A stretch of DNA of 28,266 bases from Gnetum montanum. Its lineage: Eukaryota > Streptophyta > Gnetopsida > Gnetales > Gnetaceae. Positions 11,223 through 20,990 of this stretch are shown one piece after another (position 1 is the first letter of the stretch; each line of letters opens with the position of its first letter). The notes under the pieces are model-generated. The model was not told the origin of the DNA and searched no databases. It saw only the letters and a program-made list of their open reading frames with translations. The position numbers and the translations under genes are program-made. The stretch lies in assembly GCA_015680685.1 (NCBI GenBank), contig MNCI01029357.1:288704-316969 (forward strand), written 5' to 3'.

Positions 11223-12123
11223 TGATGAGTGGCAACATACTCCTACGCCCAACCATATGAATCATAGGCGTTCACGTGTGATCTGGTTGAATTCCGCATA
11301 CTATAATTACTAAGTACGCTAGAGCCAAACAATGTGTGTGTGTTGTCCATTCATTATTTTCCCAATCCCATTTGTGGAATGCAATTGTATGGTTAAGTGT
11401 GACTAAGGCAAAAGATTTTTATTATTTTGTGTTCTTATGAAATTACTCACCTAGAACAAATATGAAAGTAAGAGTGATTAATTACTAAGTAAACTATGGT
11501 CTAATCTATCCTAACACAAGTAATCATTTTCACTTCTCGGACACATCTTGAACTTTGTGTAAACACTGCAAGGTTGTCAAATGCTAATCATTTCTAAGCT
11601 ATCAAGTGTCACACATATGTTTGAAGGGGTCATGTTTGTGTATTTTAATGATTTGCTTGATTAATCAAAATTAATTAGTGCATCAATAGCATTAATGTAT
11701 GTTACATGAGATCACAATATATAAATGCATAAGAAAGAAAGTTTCAAGTGCTGCAAAGAATGGATCAAAGAGTTCATCTTTATTGCCAAGACAATGGTTT
11801 GTTCAAGTACATCAATGGTTAAATAAAGATCCATTCACACCTAGATTCGTGTTGTTGCAGGCACTTAGAAAATATTCTAACTTAGATCTCTTGCTGCATG
11901 CACTTGGAAAATATTCTAATTCTTAACAACTTAGATCTCTTGCTGCATGCACTTGGAAAATATTTTAATTCTTAAATGAACAAACTGCAGGAGTTGATCT
12001 CTTGCTGCATGCACTCGGAAAATATTCTAATTCTTAAATGAACAAACTGCAAGAGTGCCAAAAACTTACTCCCAATTCTGTGCCTAGGCACTGTATTTAT
12101 AGACCCATATGTGTAAAACATCA
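11223..12123 (-). repeat. 5' LTR of E1, with U3 deletion and internal expansion
   Basis: The plus strand starts TGATGAGTGGC and ends AAAACATCA; on the element strand it is TGATG...CTCATCA. It matches 2006-2868 through U5, R and the TATA region (12095-12102). Beyond the TATA box it jumps from tatagaccc directly to catatgtgtaaaacatca, so the roughly 100 bases holding the palindrome array in the 3' LTR are missing. Between 11842 and 12058 it contains about three extra copies of a segment present once in the 3' LTR. Confidence 0.85.
11842..12058 (-). repeat. Tandem repeat inside the E1 5' LTR (units of about 49-65 bp)
   Basis: The unit contains ttagatctcttgctgcatgc, then acttggaaaatattctaatt, and in the longer versions cttaaatgaacaaactgca. 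Copies start near 11842 (diverged), 11881, 11930 and 11994. The 3' LTR has one copy (about 2617-2680). The expansion therefore arose after insertion or in only one LTR. Confidence 0.85.
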
Positions 12124-12777
12124 TTGGAGATTCGGATTTTTACCCAACGGGGATTCGGATTTTTACCCAACCGATTAACTTGTCCACTGTTGCCTTGCCT
12201 GTAGCCCCTGAACGGGCATTTCAGCCAACTCAACGGACATACTTAGTTGGGTTTTCAAGGAAATCGAATAGCACCACAAGCTCTACATTGTGTACATCCA
12301 GTCCACGCGAAGCTGTGCATCTCACTCAGAGCCCTTCAACAACCCTTGTTTTGATTGACAGACATGTATATATACCTACATTCATCCATCCGACTAACCA
12401 AATAAACAATCACCCACTATATAACAGTAGCAGTACCAGTACCTATCGCTGTATATCAAAAATGAAGCTTTCTCCCCGTGCATATTATAAAATTTTTGTA
12501 AATTTGCAATGCGTTCTTGCTGTGCAATGGCCCCATGAAATGGACAAATATAGCTTGTTCTTGCCTTACGATCATGTCTTTTTAGTGCATTTTCTACCCT
12601 AATGCAACTTTCTATCTGGACAAACAGCTTAAATTACACAAAGTTACCGAATCTCGCATCAGTAAATTTTACAAAATAATAAAAAAAAATGTATAGAATT
12701 CTATCTATTGCCATTCCTTATTACAGAATATAACAGTTTTTTGTACAGGATGGCGCTCAATAATATTTATTATTTAA
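12124..12777. other. Flank between E1 and the gene island; short tandem repeat at 12129-12171
   Basis: A 20-base unit gattcggatttttacccaac occurs at 12129-12148 and 12152-12171, period 23, directly beside the E1 5' LTR. The rest has mixed composition. A plus-strand open frame at 12180-12602 starts from TTG and looks unlike any family I know. It is probably the 3' flank or 3' UTR of the minus-strand gene that ends at 12778. TATA-like stretches lie at 12366-12373 and 12420-12427, but nothing convincing follows them. Confidence 0.45.
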
Positions 12778-13920
12778 TTAGGCGACATTGTTGTTACGAA
12801 TGGCTGCCTCCTGATTTCCCTGTTCTTGCTCTCCACTACAGTCAACGAGAATCTGGCAAATGAACAATTATTATACACTTCAATCCAATGGATTTTGAAT
12901 GTCCACAAAAATTCTTAGAATAAGATAATTTGATAGGATTAAATAACTCTCTATGGGCTTGAAACTCTGCTGTATGAAAGGGTTGCAATGTAAAGAACAT
13001 AATAAAACCGTTGGCCGCTGCTGCTTGTCTCTCACTGCCGGCACCGTACCCTGCCCTGCAATGGGCCACGCAGTCCCAACCCGCGGCCGCAGAACAGAAA
13101 CCCTTCCTGGCTATCAATAAAACGGAGTTTACTCTTTCTCAGTGGAAAAAAAAGGGACAAAAATTTCTAAAAGCATAAAATATAAACAGTGAAAAAAATA
13201 GTCGAGAGTATAAATACAAACTGCATTGTCTAGTAATGTTTAAAATTTTCCAAAATCCAAAATTTCATAGGACTAAACAGGCGGCAAATGCAAGCAGGCA
13301 GACGATAATATACTTTTCTTCGTTTTCGTCTTCGTCCTCATCCTCGTAACTTTCTTCGCTGCCTTGTTCTTCTTCTTCTTCATCGCCAGCAGTCTCTTCT
13401 ATTTCGTTCTCAACATTACAATCAAAATCATAATCCTCTTCCTCTTCCTCTTCCTCCTCCTCCTCCTCCTCCTCCCCCTCCCCGTACACATCAGGAGGAA
13501 ACTGAGACTGTTTTATCAGGCTTCTCCTCCATTCCGCCTTCTGTTCATCAGACACTAAACCCCACCCAGCTGGGCCGCTCCTCAAAATCAGGCTTCACAC
13601 TCAACGTCGTCCGCTGTCCATTCAAACAAGTAACCTCGACCTTGGCCACGACCGTGGCAAACTACTGAAGATCCGAAACAGCATCATCGCCATTGATCCT
13701 CGTCACGAAGAAACTCTTATCCGACGCCAGATCGGAACCGTCCTCCAGGTTCGACAACGTCGTTATGGGCTCCGAGCCGTGGTCAAGCAGAATATCGGTC
13801 GGCTGTGCCGCTGGTGCTGCGCCAGTTTCAGCCTCTGCATTAAATGCATTAAATGGATTTGATTCTTGGAAGCCAGGACTCCAAGAAAAGCGATTCAATT
13901 GGCATTGAGGTACTTAATCA
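12778..13920 (-). pseudogene. Fragment of a multi-exon host-like gene, acidic protein, unrecognised family
   Basis: I do not recognise the product. The island is GC-richer than its surroundings. On the minus strand a first exon (about 13900 to 13314) encodes NPFNAFN, DILLDHGSEP, KVEVTCLNGQ, WRRSLIKQSQFPPDVY, then a run of about 14 Glu and a second acidic block. It has a TAG after VSDLQ (13662-13664) and a frameshift near 13550-13570. The predicted donor at 13313 (GTATAT) and acceptor at 13111 (GATAG) lead to exon 2, 13110-13050; the donor at 13049 (GTACGG) and acceptor at 12853 (GCCAG) lead to exon 3, 12852-12778, ending RNNNVA and TAA. Phases fit at both junctions (introns of 203 and 197 bp, T-rich). 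This suggests a real gene's 3' end, now broken. If the stop and frameshift are assembly errors it could still be functional. Confidence 0.5.
13436..13486 (+). repeat. Interrupted TCC/TTCC microsatellite encoding the Glu run
   Basis: The plus strand reads repeated CTTCCTC and then (CTC)n; on the minus strand it gives the run of about 14 Glu codons in the gene fragment at 12778-13920. The repeat is triplet-phased with that frame, as expected for a coding microsatellite, and is likely length-polymorphic. Confidence 0.8.
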
Positions 13921-16440
13921 TGTCAAAAGACTGGGACCAGGTTCCGGGATGTGAATTAAAAAATAATAAAATTATTGTATTTTATTTTTTATCTTTTATC
14001 TTTATTAAATATTATTTTTAATTTAAATTAAAATTCAAGTATCCGAAGGATACTATGTGCTTCTATTGGCACTTTTGGTTCACATGAAATTTTATGGGAT
14101 TCGGGCACAGAGGTTTATGGGTATTGTTAATAGTCCTCCCAACTTTAGTTGACTCACTTTGAATCTCTATTAGCCATTCGATTATAATCAAATTTAAAGT
14201 TTTCTTTACTTCCAAAAGCAAGAATTAATTGATCTACAAATTGAAATTGAAATTAAAACTTTTATTTTATTAATTGTGTAACACAAACAAACTTAGCAAA
14301 ACTATTATTTTATTATGTTTAGGTAGACCCAAAGGATCTTTAAGACTTATGAACTTATGCAAAACACATCGACATAAATAAATCCTTAGTATAGTAGATG
14401 TGTTCAATATTCATGTAACTTTAATGCATCTATATAATTTCCTATAACTGATATTGTTAGCTTGAATAGCTCATACAAAACTAAACTAGAGATTTGTCAT
14501 TTTCTTTTAAATAAATCTATTCTATAGTATTCTAATAATACATGTTGTGCATCTTCTCATGCAATCTCAGCCTCTTCTGGCCTACTACACCATTCAAAAC
14601 AGCTAGCTAGCATTTCAAACATTAATCTAGTATAGTATTTAACGCCACTAAAGCTAAGGAGATCCAAGTCAATGGGCCAATGAGAAAGGTTCAATGGTGG
14701 CACTAGCCTTGCCTGTAGCATCAATGAAAGGAAATTGCAGCCTTGTTTTGAACAATAGTTGAGGTCAAGCAAAGCTCAACTAGATGTTGGCATGGCTTTA
14801 GGGAGTGAGGCATCTAATTCTCATGGCCTGGGCTTATTACTTTCAAAATATGGACACCCTTTAGTGAGGCCTACTTCCCTATGATGAGAAATGTTTGATG
14901 TCACTTACTACAATGTGGGAAAGATGTCTAGGCTCATGCTATCAACATAGATTGACATGATGATGTTAGACAACCAACGGTCACTTGACGAGTATTGTCT
15001 AGGCTCTTGCCACTAGACAAGAGTTGTCACAATTCTACCATTACATGGAATAACATGTAATTAAAGTACAAAGCTATTTGCAAAAATGTTCATAGAATTT
15101 CCCTAACAAGGCACTAGGTTTTTACCTAAGTGAAAATAATTATAGCTAAACTCAATGATTTTTGCATACTAAGTCAATAGAAATATTTTGAAGAAGCTTG
15201 TTAAAGAGTTCACAAAGATCTAAATTAAATTATGTCTCATTGAGTTGAAGTAATTTGTTTTCCCAAGAAGGTGAATGGATAGTGCAAAGAAGTCACAAGT
15301 AAAGAATGAATCTCACAACAAAAAATTGTTTAAGTAAATACCTAAGAATCAACAAGAGGGTTTGTTTAAATTAAGCTAAGGTTCTAAGATTGATTTGCAA
15401 TCACAAGAATTTCATATTTATAGGAAGCTCAGGGATTATTAATCTAGCTACATACACTGTCATCTAATGGGCCCACCTATTTGAGCTTTTTGTAGAACCA
15501 AATTTTGGTTCTAGCTAATTTGGCTCTATAAGATGGCTTATTGTCATATCAACATTAAGATGATTAGATTAAGATTATGGAGTTAAGGTTGAAATCAGAA
15601 AATATAATGTTTTAAATCAACTTTAAATCAAATAGGTACTTATTAATAAAAAGAGCTTGCATACTAGAGGTTCGATTTAGTCCATTTTTGGTGATGTGAG
15701 AAAAGCAACCATGTTAGCTAATAATCTTGAGCCAATATGATAAGTCAATGTATGGAATTCAAGCTCGAAATCAATATAGCTTAAAAGAAGAATTGGCTTT
15801 CAATCAAAAGTTAATAGAATCAAAAATCAATTCTATAGGTAATTTTTATTTTGGATCTATCATGTAAGCTAATGATGAATTAAAGATGTGATTAAAATGA
15901 ATTCATTTATGAGGAATTTGAATATGAGGGATAATTTTAATAGGAATTATTATTTAGAATTAGAGCTAGATGTCTCATGAGTGGGAATGGATTCATATTT
16001 TAATTGATGAGGATGCTCAAGAGAATTTTATTTCTTCTAGGGTAGTTACTATGTTAGATGTAATTCTTGAATGAACTTAAATTTTTGACAATGGTGCCAA
16101 AAAATATATGGTCATTGGCTAGATACAATGGAATTCATGAGTTGATTCCACAATACCTAAATAAGTGAGGAGTTAGTCCTCAATGAATGCATATTTGATT
16201 TTATTAAGAGAGACAATACATTAACAAACATGAAGAGATAGACATTGCCTTTATTGTGATGTCCATAATTACATTATTTATGACTAAGTAATGTAATATT
16301 CTAATAGCAATTGAGATGGAAGCAAATAAATTTTCTAATGTCTTCATATAAAAAATATGCAATACCAGATTGACTTCATTCTACAGGCTAAAATTCCAAA
16401 TGAAAGGATATAAAAAATGACACCAAATCAAAGGAAAGAA
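13921..16440. other. AT-rich noncoding stretch; one possible Asp-type primer-site remnant
   Basis: From 13958 to 14040 the sequence is almost pure A/T. The remaining bases hold stops in all frames and no recognisable domain. At 16088-16099 the minus strand reads TGGCACCATTGT, identical to the first 12 bases of E1's primer site. However, I could not find a gag start below it or an LTR with TG...CA ends above it. It may mark a shredded relative of E1. Confidence 0.4.
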
Positions 16441-17053
16441 TTGTAAAAGCAACTAGAGGAGCTACTTACAAATGACTTTATGAGACAATGAATGGAAGAC
16501 TACTTTCAAGACTTTAGATGATTTGTTTGAATGATTTTTCATATCATTTTATTTAACAAATATCCTTGCCACATTCATGAGGTTTATGCATGATGTGCTC
16601 AAATAATTTATTGGGAAATATTGCATTATTTTCTTTGATAACATTCTTGTTTAAACCTTAAATGAGAAGCATGTTGGTAATTTTAGACTTGTATGCTAAA
16701 AGTTGGATGATACCCAAATTATGATTACACAAAGAAGCATAATTTATTACAAAGAAAGATCACATACTTAAGACATGTGATCTCTAAAAATTAAGTGAGG
16801 ATGAAGATAATCAAAGTAAAGGTATAAATGAATGGTCAATTCTAAAGAATGTTGGAGAGGTACATTCTTTTCTTGGCTTGGTAGGCTTCTATAAGAGATT
16901 CATAAGAAATTTCAGTGATATCTCATGATCAATGTTTTCTCTCTTGAATAAGAATAAGTTCTTTATATTAGATGTAAAGGATTTTTTATTTGTTTAAAGA
17001 GAAGATTGTATGTGAACTGACACTTACAATTCTAGATTTTAACAAACTCTTTT
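16440..17053 (+). pseudogene. E3: Ty3/gypsy RT fragment, interrupted by E2
   Basis: On the plus strand the frame shows EWKTTFKTLDDLFE, LTNILATFMRFMHDVL, FIGKYCIIFFDN, LNEKHVGNFRLV, and after a frameshift GEVHSFLGLVGFYKRFIRNFS near 16850-16910. These are the RT block before the active site, the active site, and the connection segment. The active-site pair is FFDN: the second Asp codon at 16640-16642 is AAC (Asn). The wording is that of the Reina-type chromovirus lineage. The fragment continues as TLTILDFNKLF and stops dead at 17053, where the E2 LTR begins, so E2 inserted into E3. The rest of E3 is not present on the far side of E2 inside this window. Confidence 0.75.
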
Positions 17054-17559
17054 TGTGACATCCCATTCCTAAATGTCATTAAAAATGATAGTTTGTTGCT
17101 TAATTCATCACATTCGTAAAAGTTATAATGAAAATACCATGAAATAACTTGATAAATGAATATCTTTGTAAGCTACTAATGCACTGTTAGGAGGGAAAAA
17201 ATACAGGAAAAACTTTTATTAATGAGAGTGGTACACTATAACACCCTCTAGGTTATCTTCCCATGTCACTTAAGCCTTAAAGGAAATCTGGCACTACCAC
17301 CACGATTAGCCTATCCAGCTAAAGGGGTGATTAGTCCCTTCTTGTTCCACTTCACCTAGCTCCCATCACTTGCCAATCTAGGCTCCACAACTCCATGCCA
17401 ATGTAACCTCCAAATGTAGCCTTAAATGAGACAAGTCAAACCCATTTCTAAGAGATACATGAATAATCGTAACTCCTCATAATGAGGCATCCCTTTTTCT
17501 GAAGGTTCATTACATTGTTACAATACAATTCCACCTTTAACAAGTGATGGGATGTTACA
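17054..17559 (-). repeat. 3' LTR of E2
   Basis: On the element strand it begins TGTAACATCCCATC at 17559 and ends ATGGGATGTCACA at 17054, so the LTR termini form a 13-bp inverted repeat (TGTRACATCCCAT). Plus-strand bases 17054-17322 align with 26810-27077, sharing for example ataccatgaaataacttgat, gaaaaacttttattaatgag and ctctaggttatcttcccatg. The LTR is inserted into the E3 RT fragment at 17053. Confidence 0.85.
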
Positions 17560-17572
17560 ATCTAGCCCCCTT
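17560..17572 (-). other. Polypurine tract of E2
   Basis: The minus strand reads AAGGGGGCTAGAT followed one base later by the LTR start TGTAACATCCC. A G-rich purine run directly before TGTAACAYCCC is characteristic of Tekay/Del elements. It follows a short acidic C-terminal extension (about 17575-17690, rich in Glu/Asp/Val) that ends in TAA within this tract. Confidence 0.75.
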
Positions 17573-17749
17573 AAGTATCCAACTCATCCTCCAACACTTC
17601 CTCTATATCTGGTCACTCAGTTACTACTTCCTCATTATGCTCCTCAACTTCAACTTCATTATTATCCTCATTATCATATGGATAAATAAAAAATTTGAAA
17701 TTATAAAATATATTTTATTATCTTAATAATAAATACAATTTATCATTCA

Positions 17750-19204
17750 ATATCATGATGATAAAAAAGTTGGAGGTAAGTGTTAAGAATGAACTTCCTA
17801 TTTTACCAAGTTTATTTATCACAATTTGACCATTGAATGAGTACTTTGCTAATAGTTTTATTTCAAAGCTTCTTAGTTCAGTGATTCTTGATTGCAATTG
17901 GTTTGACCTTGAAGCTAGTGTTGGATCTTAGGGGCAAAGTGTTCCAATCTAGAACATATGGTACATCATTTCCATGTAATTTCTTTCTCAAAATTAAATA
18001 GAAAATTGGGTGAATTATTAAAGTTGTCAAAATATTTAATTGATATGTAACTTCACTAGTTCTTTTGGAGATTTTAAAGGGTGCATAATATCTTGAAGCC
18101 AACTTAGTATATATTTTCCAAGTTTCAGGAAACTTCTGGTGGAATTTACTCTCAATAGTACTTGATCTTTCACTTAGAATTCCTTCTTAAGTTGATGTTG
18201 GCCCACATATCCCTTATATTTATCTTGGGAAACTTTTAATATTTTTTTTAAGTATTATAACAATATTTTCCATTATTTTCATCTCTTCTTATTTCCATTC
18301 CATTCTTAAGGTTGGATTTACCCAAGTTAGAAGTGTATAACAATTACATCGATATACTACTTTGAATGGTATTTGATGTATGGAACCTTGATAATTATTA
18401 TTGTAGGGAAATTTAGCTAAATGCAACTAATTCTCTCATGTCTTTAGTCTACTCCCAACATAGCTTCATAGGATATCTTCTAATATTCTAGTCACACATT
18501 CAATTTGACCATCTACCTCTAGGTGGTAAGTAGTGCTAAAGTTTAGCTAGGTTCCAAGTTCCTTAAAAAAATTTTACCAAAATTCAAATGTGAACTTGGA
18601 TGTCAATTCGAAGTGATATATTTAAGACATCCATGTATTCAAAAAAAGTTTGTCCAATATTTTGCGCTACTTCTTCGACTATGTTAGTAGATTTCAAAGC
18701 TATAAAATGTGCCATCTTTGATAGATGATCAACCACTACTAAGATTAAGTCATTTCCTTTTTTATTATTGGCAATTCCAAAATGAACTCCATGGTAACAT
18801 CTTCCCATTTCTAGGTTAGGACTTCCAAAGGCTATAGTAACCCACTCAATTTGTTTTGTTTAGCTTTTATTATTTGGCAAGTTGGGTAGTTTTTAATGTA
18901 TGTGGATACATCATTCTTCACTCTAGATCAAAAATTTGCATATCAGCATATAAGTCTTGATATAATGTAGATGTCCTGCATATGGTACTTCATGGGCTTC
19001 ACATAATAGCCTAAGTCTCCAATTTCTTTTTGGAATGCAAATTCTTTGTCCTTTCATCAATAAACCATTAGGGGCAAGTTGATAATGAGGCTTAGAAGAA
19101 ATATTGTTCAGGATCTTCTTGAAGTAAGGATCTTCTTTTATTTGTTTCTTAATTTCTCCTTCCATGGGGGTTTTCACACATAGATCATCAAGATCCACAT
19201 TCAA
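17750..19204 (-). pseudogene. Integrase with GPY-type module and chromodomain of E2 (degraded)
   Basis: From the N-terminus: the zinc-binding segment at 18923-19204 (LAPNGLLMKG, LLCEAHEVPYAGHLHYIKT, with His residues in place but the Cys pair decayed); the catalytic core at 18584-18808 (VVVDHLSKMAHFIAL with the first Asp), continuing with FSTTYH and a DGQIE segment that keeps the Glu near 18500; the C-terminal PFKI...VTYQLN...IHPIF block at 17878-18102, which is the usual post-core module; and at about 17750-17880 a chromodomain-like stretch (KKL, NKTISKVLIQWSN, TW) with stops. Chromodomains steer chromoviruses to particular chromatin. Several TAA, TAG and TGA codons make it inactive. Confidence 0.82.
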
Positions 19205-19329
19205 CTAAGGGCATCAACTACTATTTGTTTTTAGGAATATATTTAATTTCAAAATAATTATCAGCCAATAATTCTACCCATCATCATTGTTGGATGTTCA
19301 AAATAGGTTGACTGTACAAGTATTCTAAA

Positions 19330-20570
19330 CTTTTATGATCTATTTTTTAGCACAAATCTTTTTCCACAAAGATAAAATCTCCAAACATTCAAAGCATGAA
19401 CAATTGCTAGTAATTCTAAATCATGAGTTGAGTAATTTACCTCAACTCCTCACAATTTATGAGATTCATAACATACCACTTTATCTTCTTGTGAAAGAAC
19501 TACATTGAATCCTATTCCACAAGCATCCATATATACTTCAAATGGTATTTCTTCATCAAGAATTCTTGAAATAGAAACTATTGTTAGTAATGTCTTTAAC
19601 CTAAGGAAAGCTTTTGTGCATTTTTCATCAAACTTAAACACATACTTTTCTTCTAAAATATTAGTCAAGGGGACTACCAGGGTCGAATAATTTTTAATAA
19701 AACATTGGTAAAAACCTATTAAGCCTAAGAAACTGCAAGCTACTATAGCATATTTTAGTTCTATCCAATCCCAAACTACACTAACCTTTGCTAGATCTAC
19801 TTGTAATCCTTTCTTAGAAACTATATGGCCCAAGTAGAAAACTTCTTCTTTGAGGAGCTCACATTTACTTAATTTTTCTTTCAATTGATGTTCTTTAAGA
19901 ACTTCCATTGTAATTTTTAAATGTTTAACATGTTCTTCTCTTAACTTAGAGTAAACAAGTATGTCATCCATAAATACTATACCAAATTAATCAAGGTATT
20001 CACAAAGATATTATTCATTAATGTCATGAATGTTGTAGATGTGTTGGTTAATCCAAACGGCATCACCACAAATTCATATAATCCATACCTAGTTCTTGAT
20101 GTCTTTTTCCTTAATTCTTATTTGGTGGTAACTTGATTTAAATCGTTCTTTGAGAAATAGCATGCTCTCATAAGTTGATCAAATAAATCATCGATCCTAG
20201 GCAAGGAATAAGTATTTTTAATCATCACTTTATTTAATGACCTATAATTGATGTATAATCTTAATGTACCATCTTTCCTTTTAACGAATAAAACTATTGC
20301 ACCCTAAGGTGATATACTAGGTCAAATTTTTTCTTCTTCCAACAATTGCTCTAACTATACTTTTAATTCTCTTAATTCATAAGTGGAAAATATATAAGGA
20401 GATTTTGAAACTAGTTGTATACCCAAAAAAATATTAATAACATGTTCAATAGTTCTTTTAGGAGGTAATTCCCTAGTTTCACCAAATGCTAAGTCTTTAT
20501 ATTCTTTGAGTTCCTTTGGAATCTCAGTATCTAAATATTTCTGAGGTTGGGTTACTTTAACAACCAACAT
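19330..20570 (-). pseudogene. Reverse transcriptase and RNase H of E2 (degraded)
   Basis: The N-terminal approach is at 20355-20570 (KEYKDLAFGE, ELPPKR, EHVINI). The RT core follows with [27 protein letters not shown] (first catalytic Asp kept), [15 protein letters not shown], and [13 protein letters not shown] at about 19950-19995, where the active-site Asp pair is intact. Next come FYLGHIVSKKGLQVD, GLIGFYQCFIKNYS (connection) and the RNase H start VYMDACGIGFNVVLSQ at 19505-19560. The frame 19450-19971 is the longest open stretch of any element here (173 codons). A TAA lies four codons before the FMDD block (Asp-TAA-Phe); C-to-T from CAA explains it. Confidence 0.88.
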
Positions 20571-20582
20571 GATAGCATATTT

Positions 20583-20990
20583 TTAAACTAATCTCTTGGC
20601 TTGCTTAATGATTATTGTGTCAATTTGCTTTCCAGTTTCTACCCCCCTTAGAATCCAAACTCTGTTAGTGGTTGGTACTTTTAAAGTACATGTTTCAAAG
20701 TGGATAGTAATATAGAATTTTTGCAAAAAATACATTCCTAAGATTACATCAACATCATCTAATTCAAATTCAAATAATTCATCAATGAAAGGCATGTCTT
20801 GCAAGGTAAAGGTAATTTCTCCGTACCTAGTATGCTTGCTCATGGTCATTCCATCTGCAAGTTCTATCCTAATAGCTTTCTTGGAAGGTAAACTTAATTA
20901 CAATAACTTAACTAAAATTGGATAAATAAAGTTATCACTGACACCACTATTAATCAAAAATTTAATTTTTTTTACCTTTTAGTGAGCCTT
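20583..20990 (-). pseudogene. Aspartic protease of E2 with lost catalytic Asp
   Basis: The frame reads FLINSGVSDNFI at about 20925-20965, where the family has Asp-Ser-Gly. The codon at 20949-20951 is AAT (Asn), so the catalytic Asp is gone through G-to-A. It continues through the decayed flap and the DVDVILGMYFLQKF segment (the usual xxDVILGMDWL signature) at 20700-20760. One TAA falls between the active site and the segment IRIELADGMTM. Confidence 0.82.

Larger units (their letters stand above)
2006..12123 (-). mobile_element. E1: complete but inactive Athila-like Ty3/gypsy LTR retrotransposon
   Basis: On the minus strand the order is 5' LTR (11223-12123), tRNA-Asp-type primer binding site, gag, protease, reverse transcriptase, RNase H, integrase, a long 3' noncoding region, polypurine tract and 3' LTR (2006-2868). 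This is the gypsy order, with integrase after RNase H. The RT and integrase wording and the Asp primer site resemble the Athila/Tat side of the family, and no chromodomain is seen after the integrase. The two LTRs are clearly homologous but visibly diverged, so the insertion is old. The polyprotein frame is followable over most of its length but is broken by many stops and some frameshifts. No matching target-site duplication is seen (ctagt on the left, ttgga on the right). Confidence 0.9.

Noticed and set aside
12180-12602. 140-codon plus-strand frame beside the gene island
   Set aside because: It begins at TTG with no ATG until late, has no recognisable motif, and overlaps the likely 3' flank of the minus-strand gene.
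12842-13117. 91-codon minus-strand frame with a GWDCVAHCRAGYGAG segment
   Set aside because: It spans predicted exon 2 and intron 2 in another frame. The exon 1-2-3 join in the alternative frame is phase-compatible and gives a more natural C-terminus.
14557-14772. 71-codon minus-strand frame between E1 and E3
   Set aside because: No motif, no neighbours of support and stop-dense surroundings. It is within the length expected by chance.
16088-16099. TGGCACCATTGT on the minus strand as the primer site of another Athila-like element
   Set aside because: No LTR end (CA) at the proper distance above it and no gag start below it. Kept only as a possible remnant.
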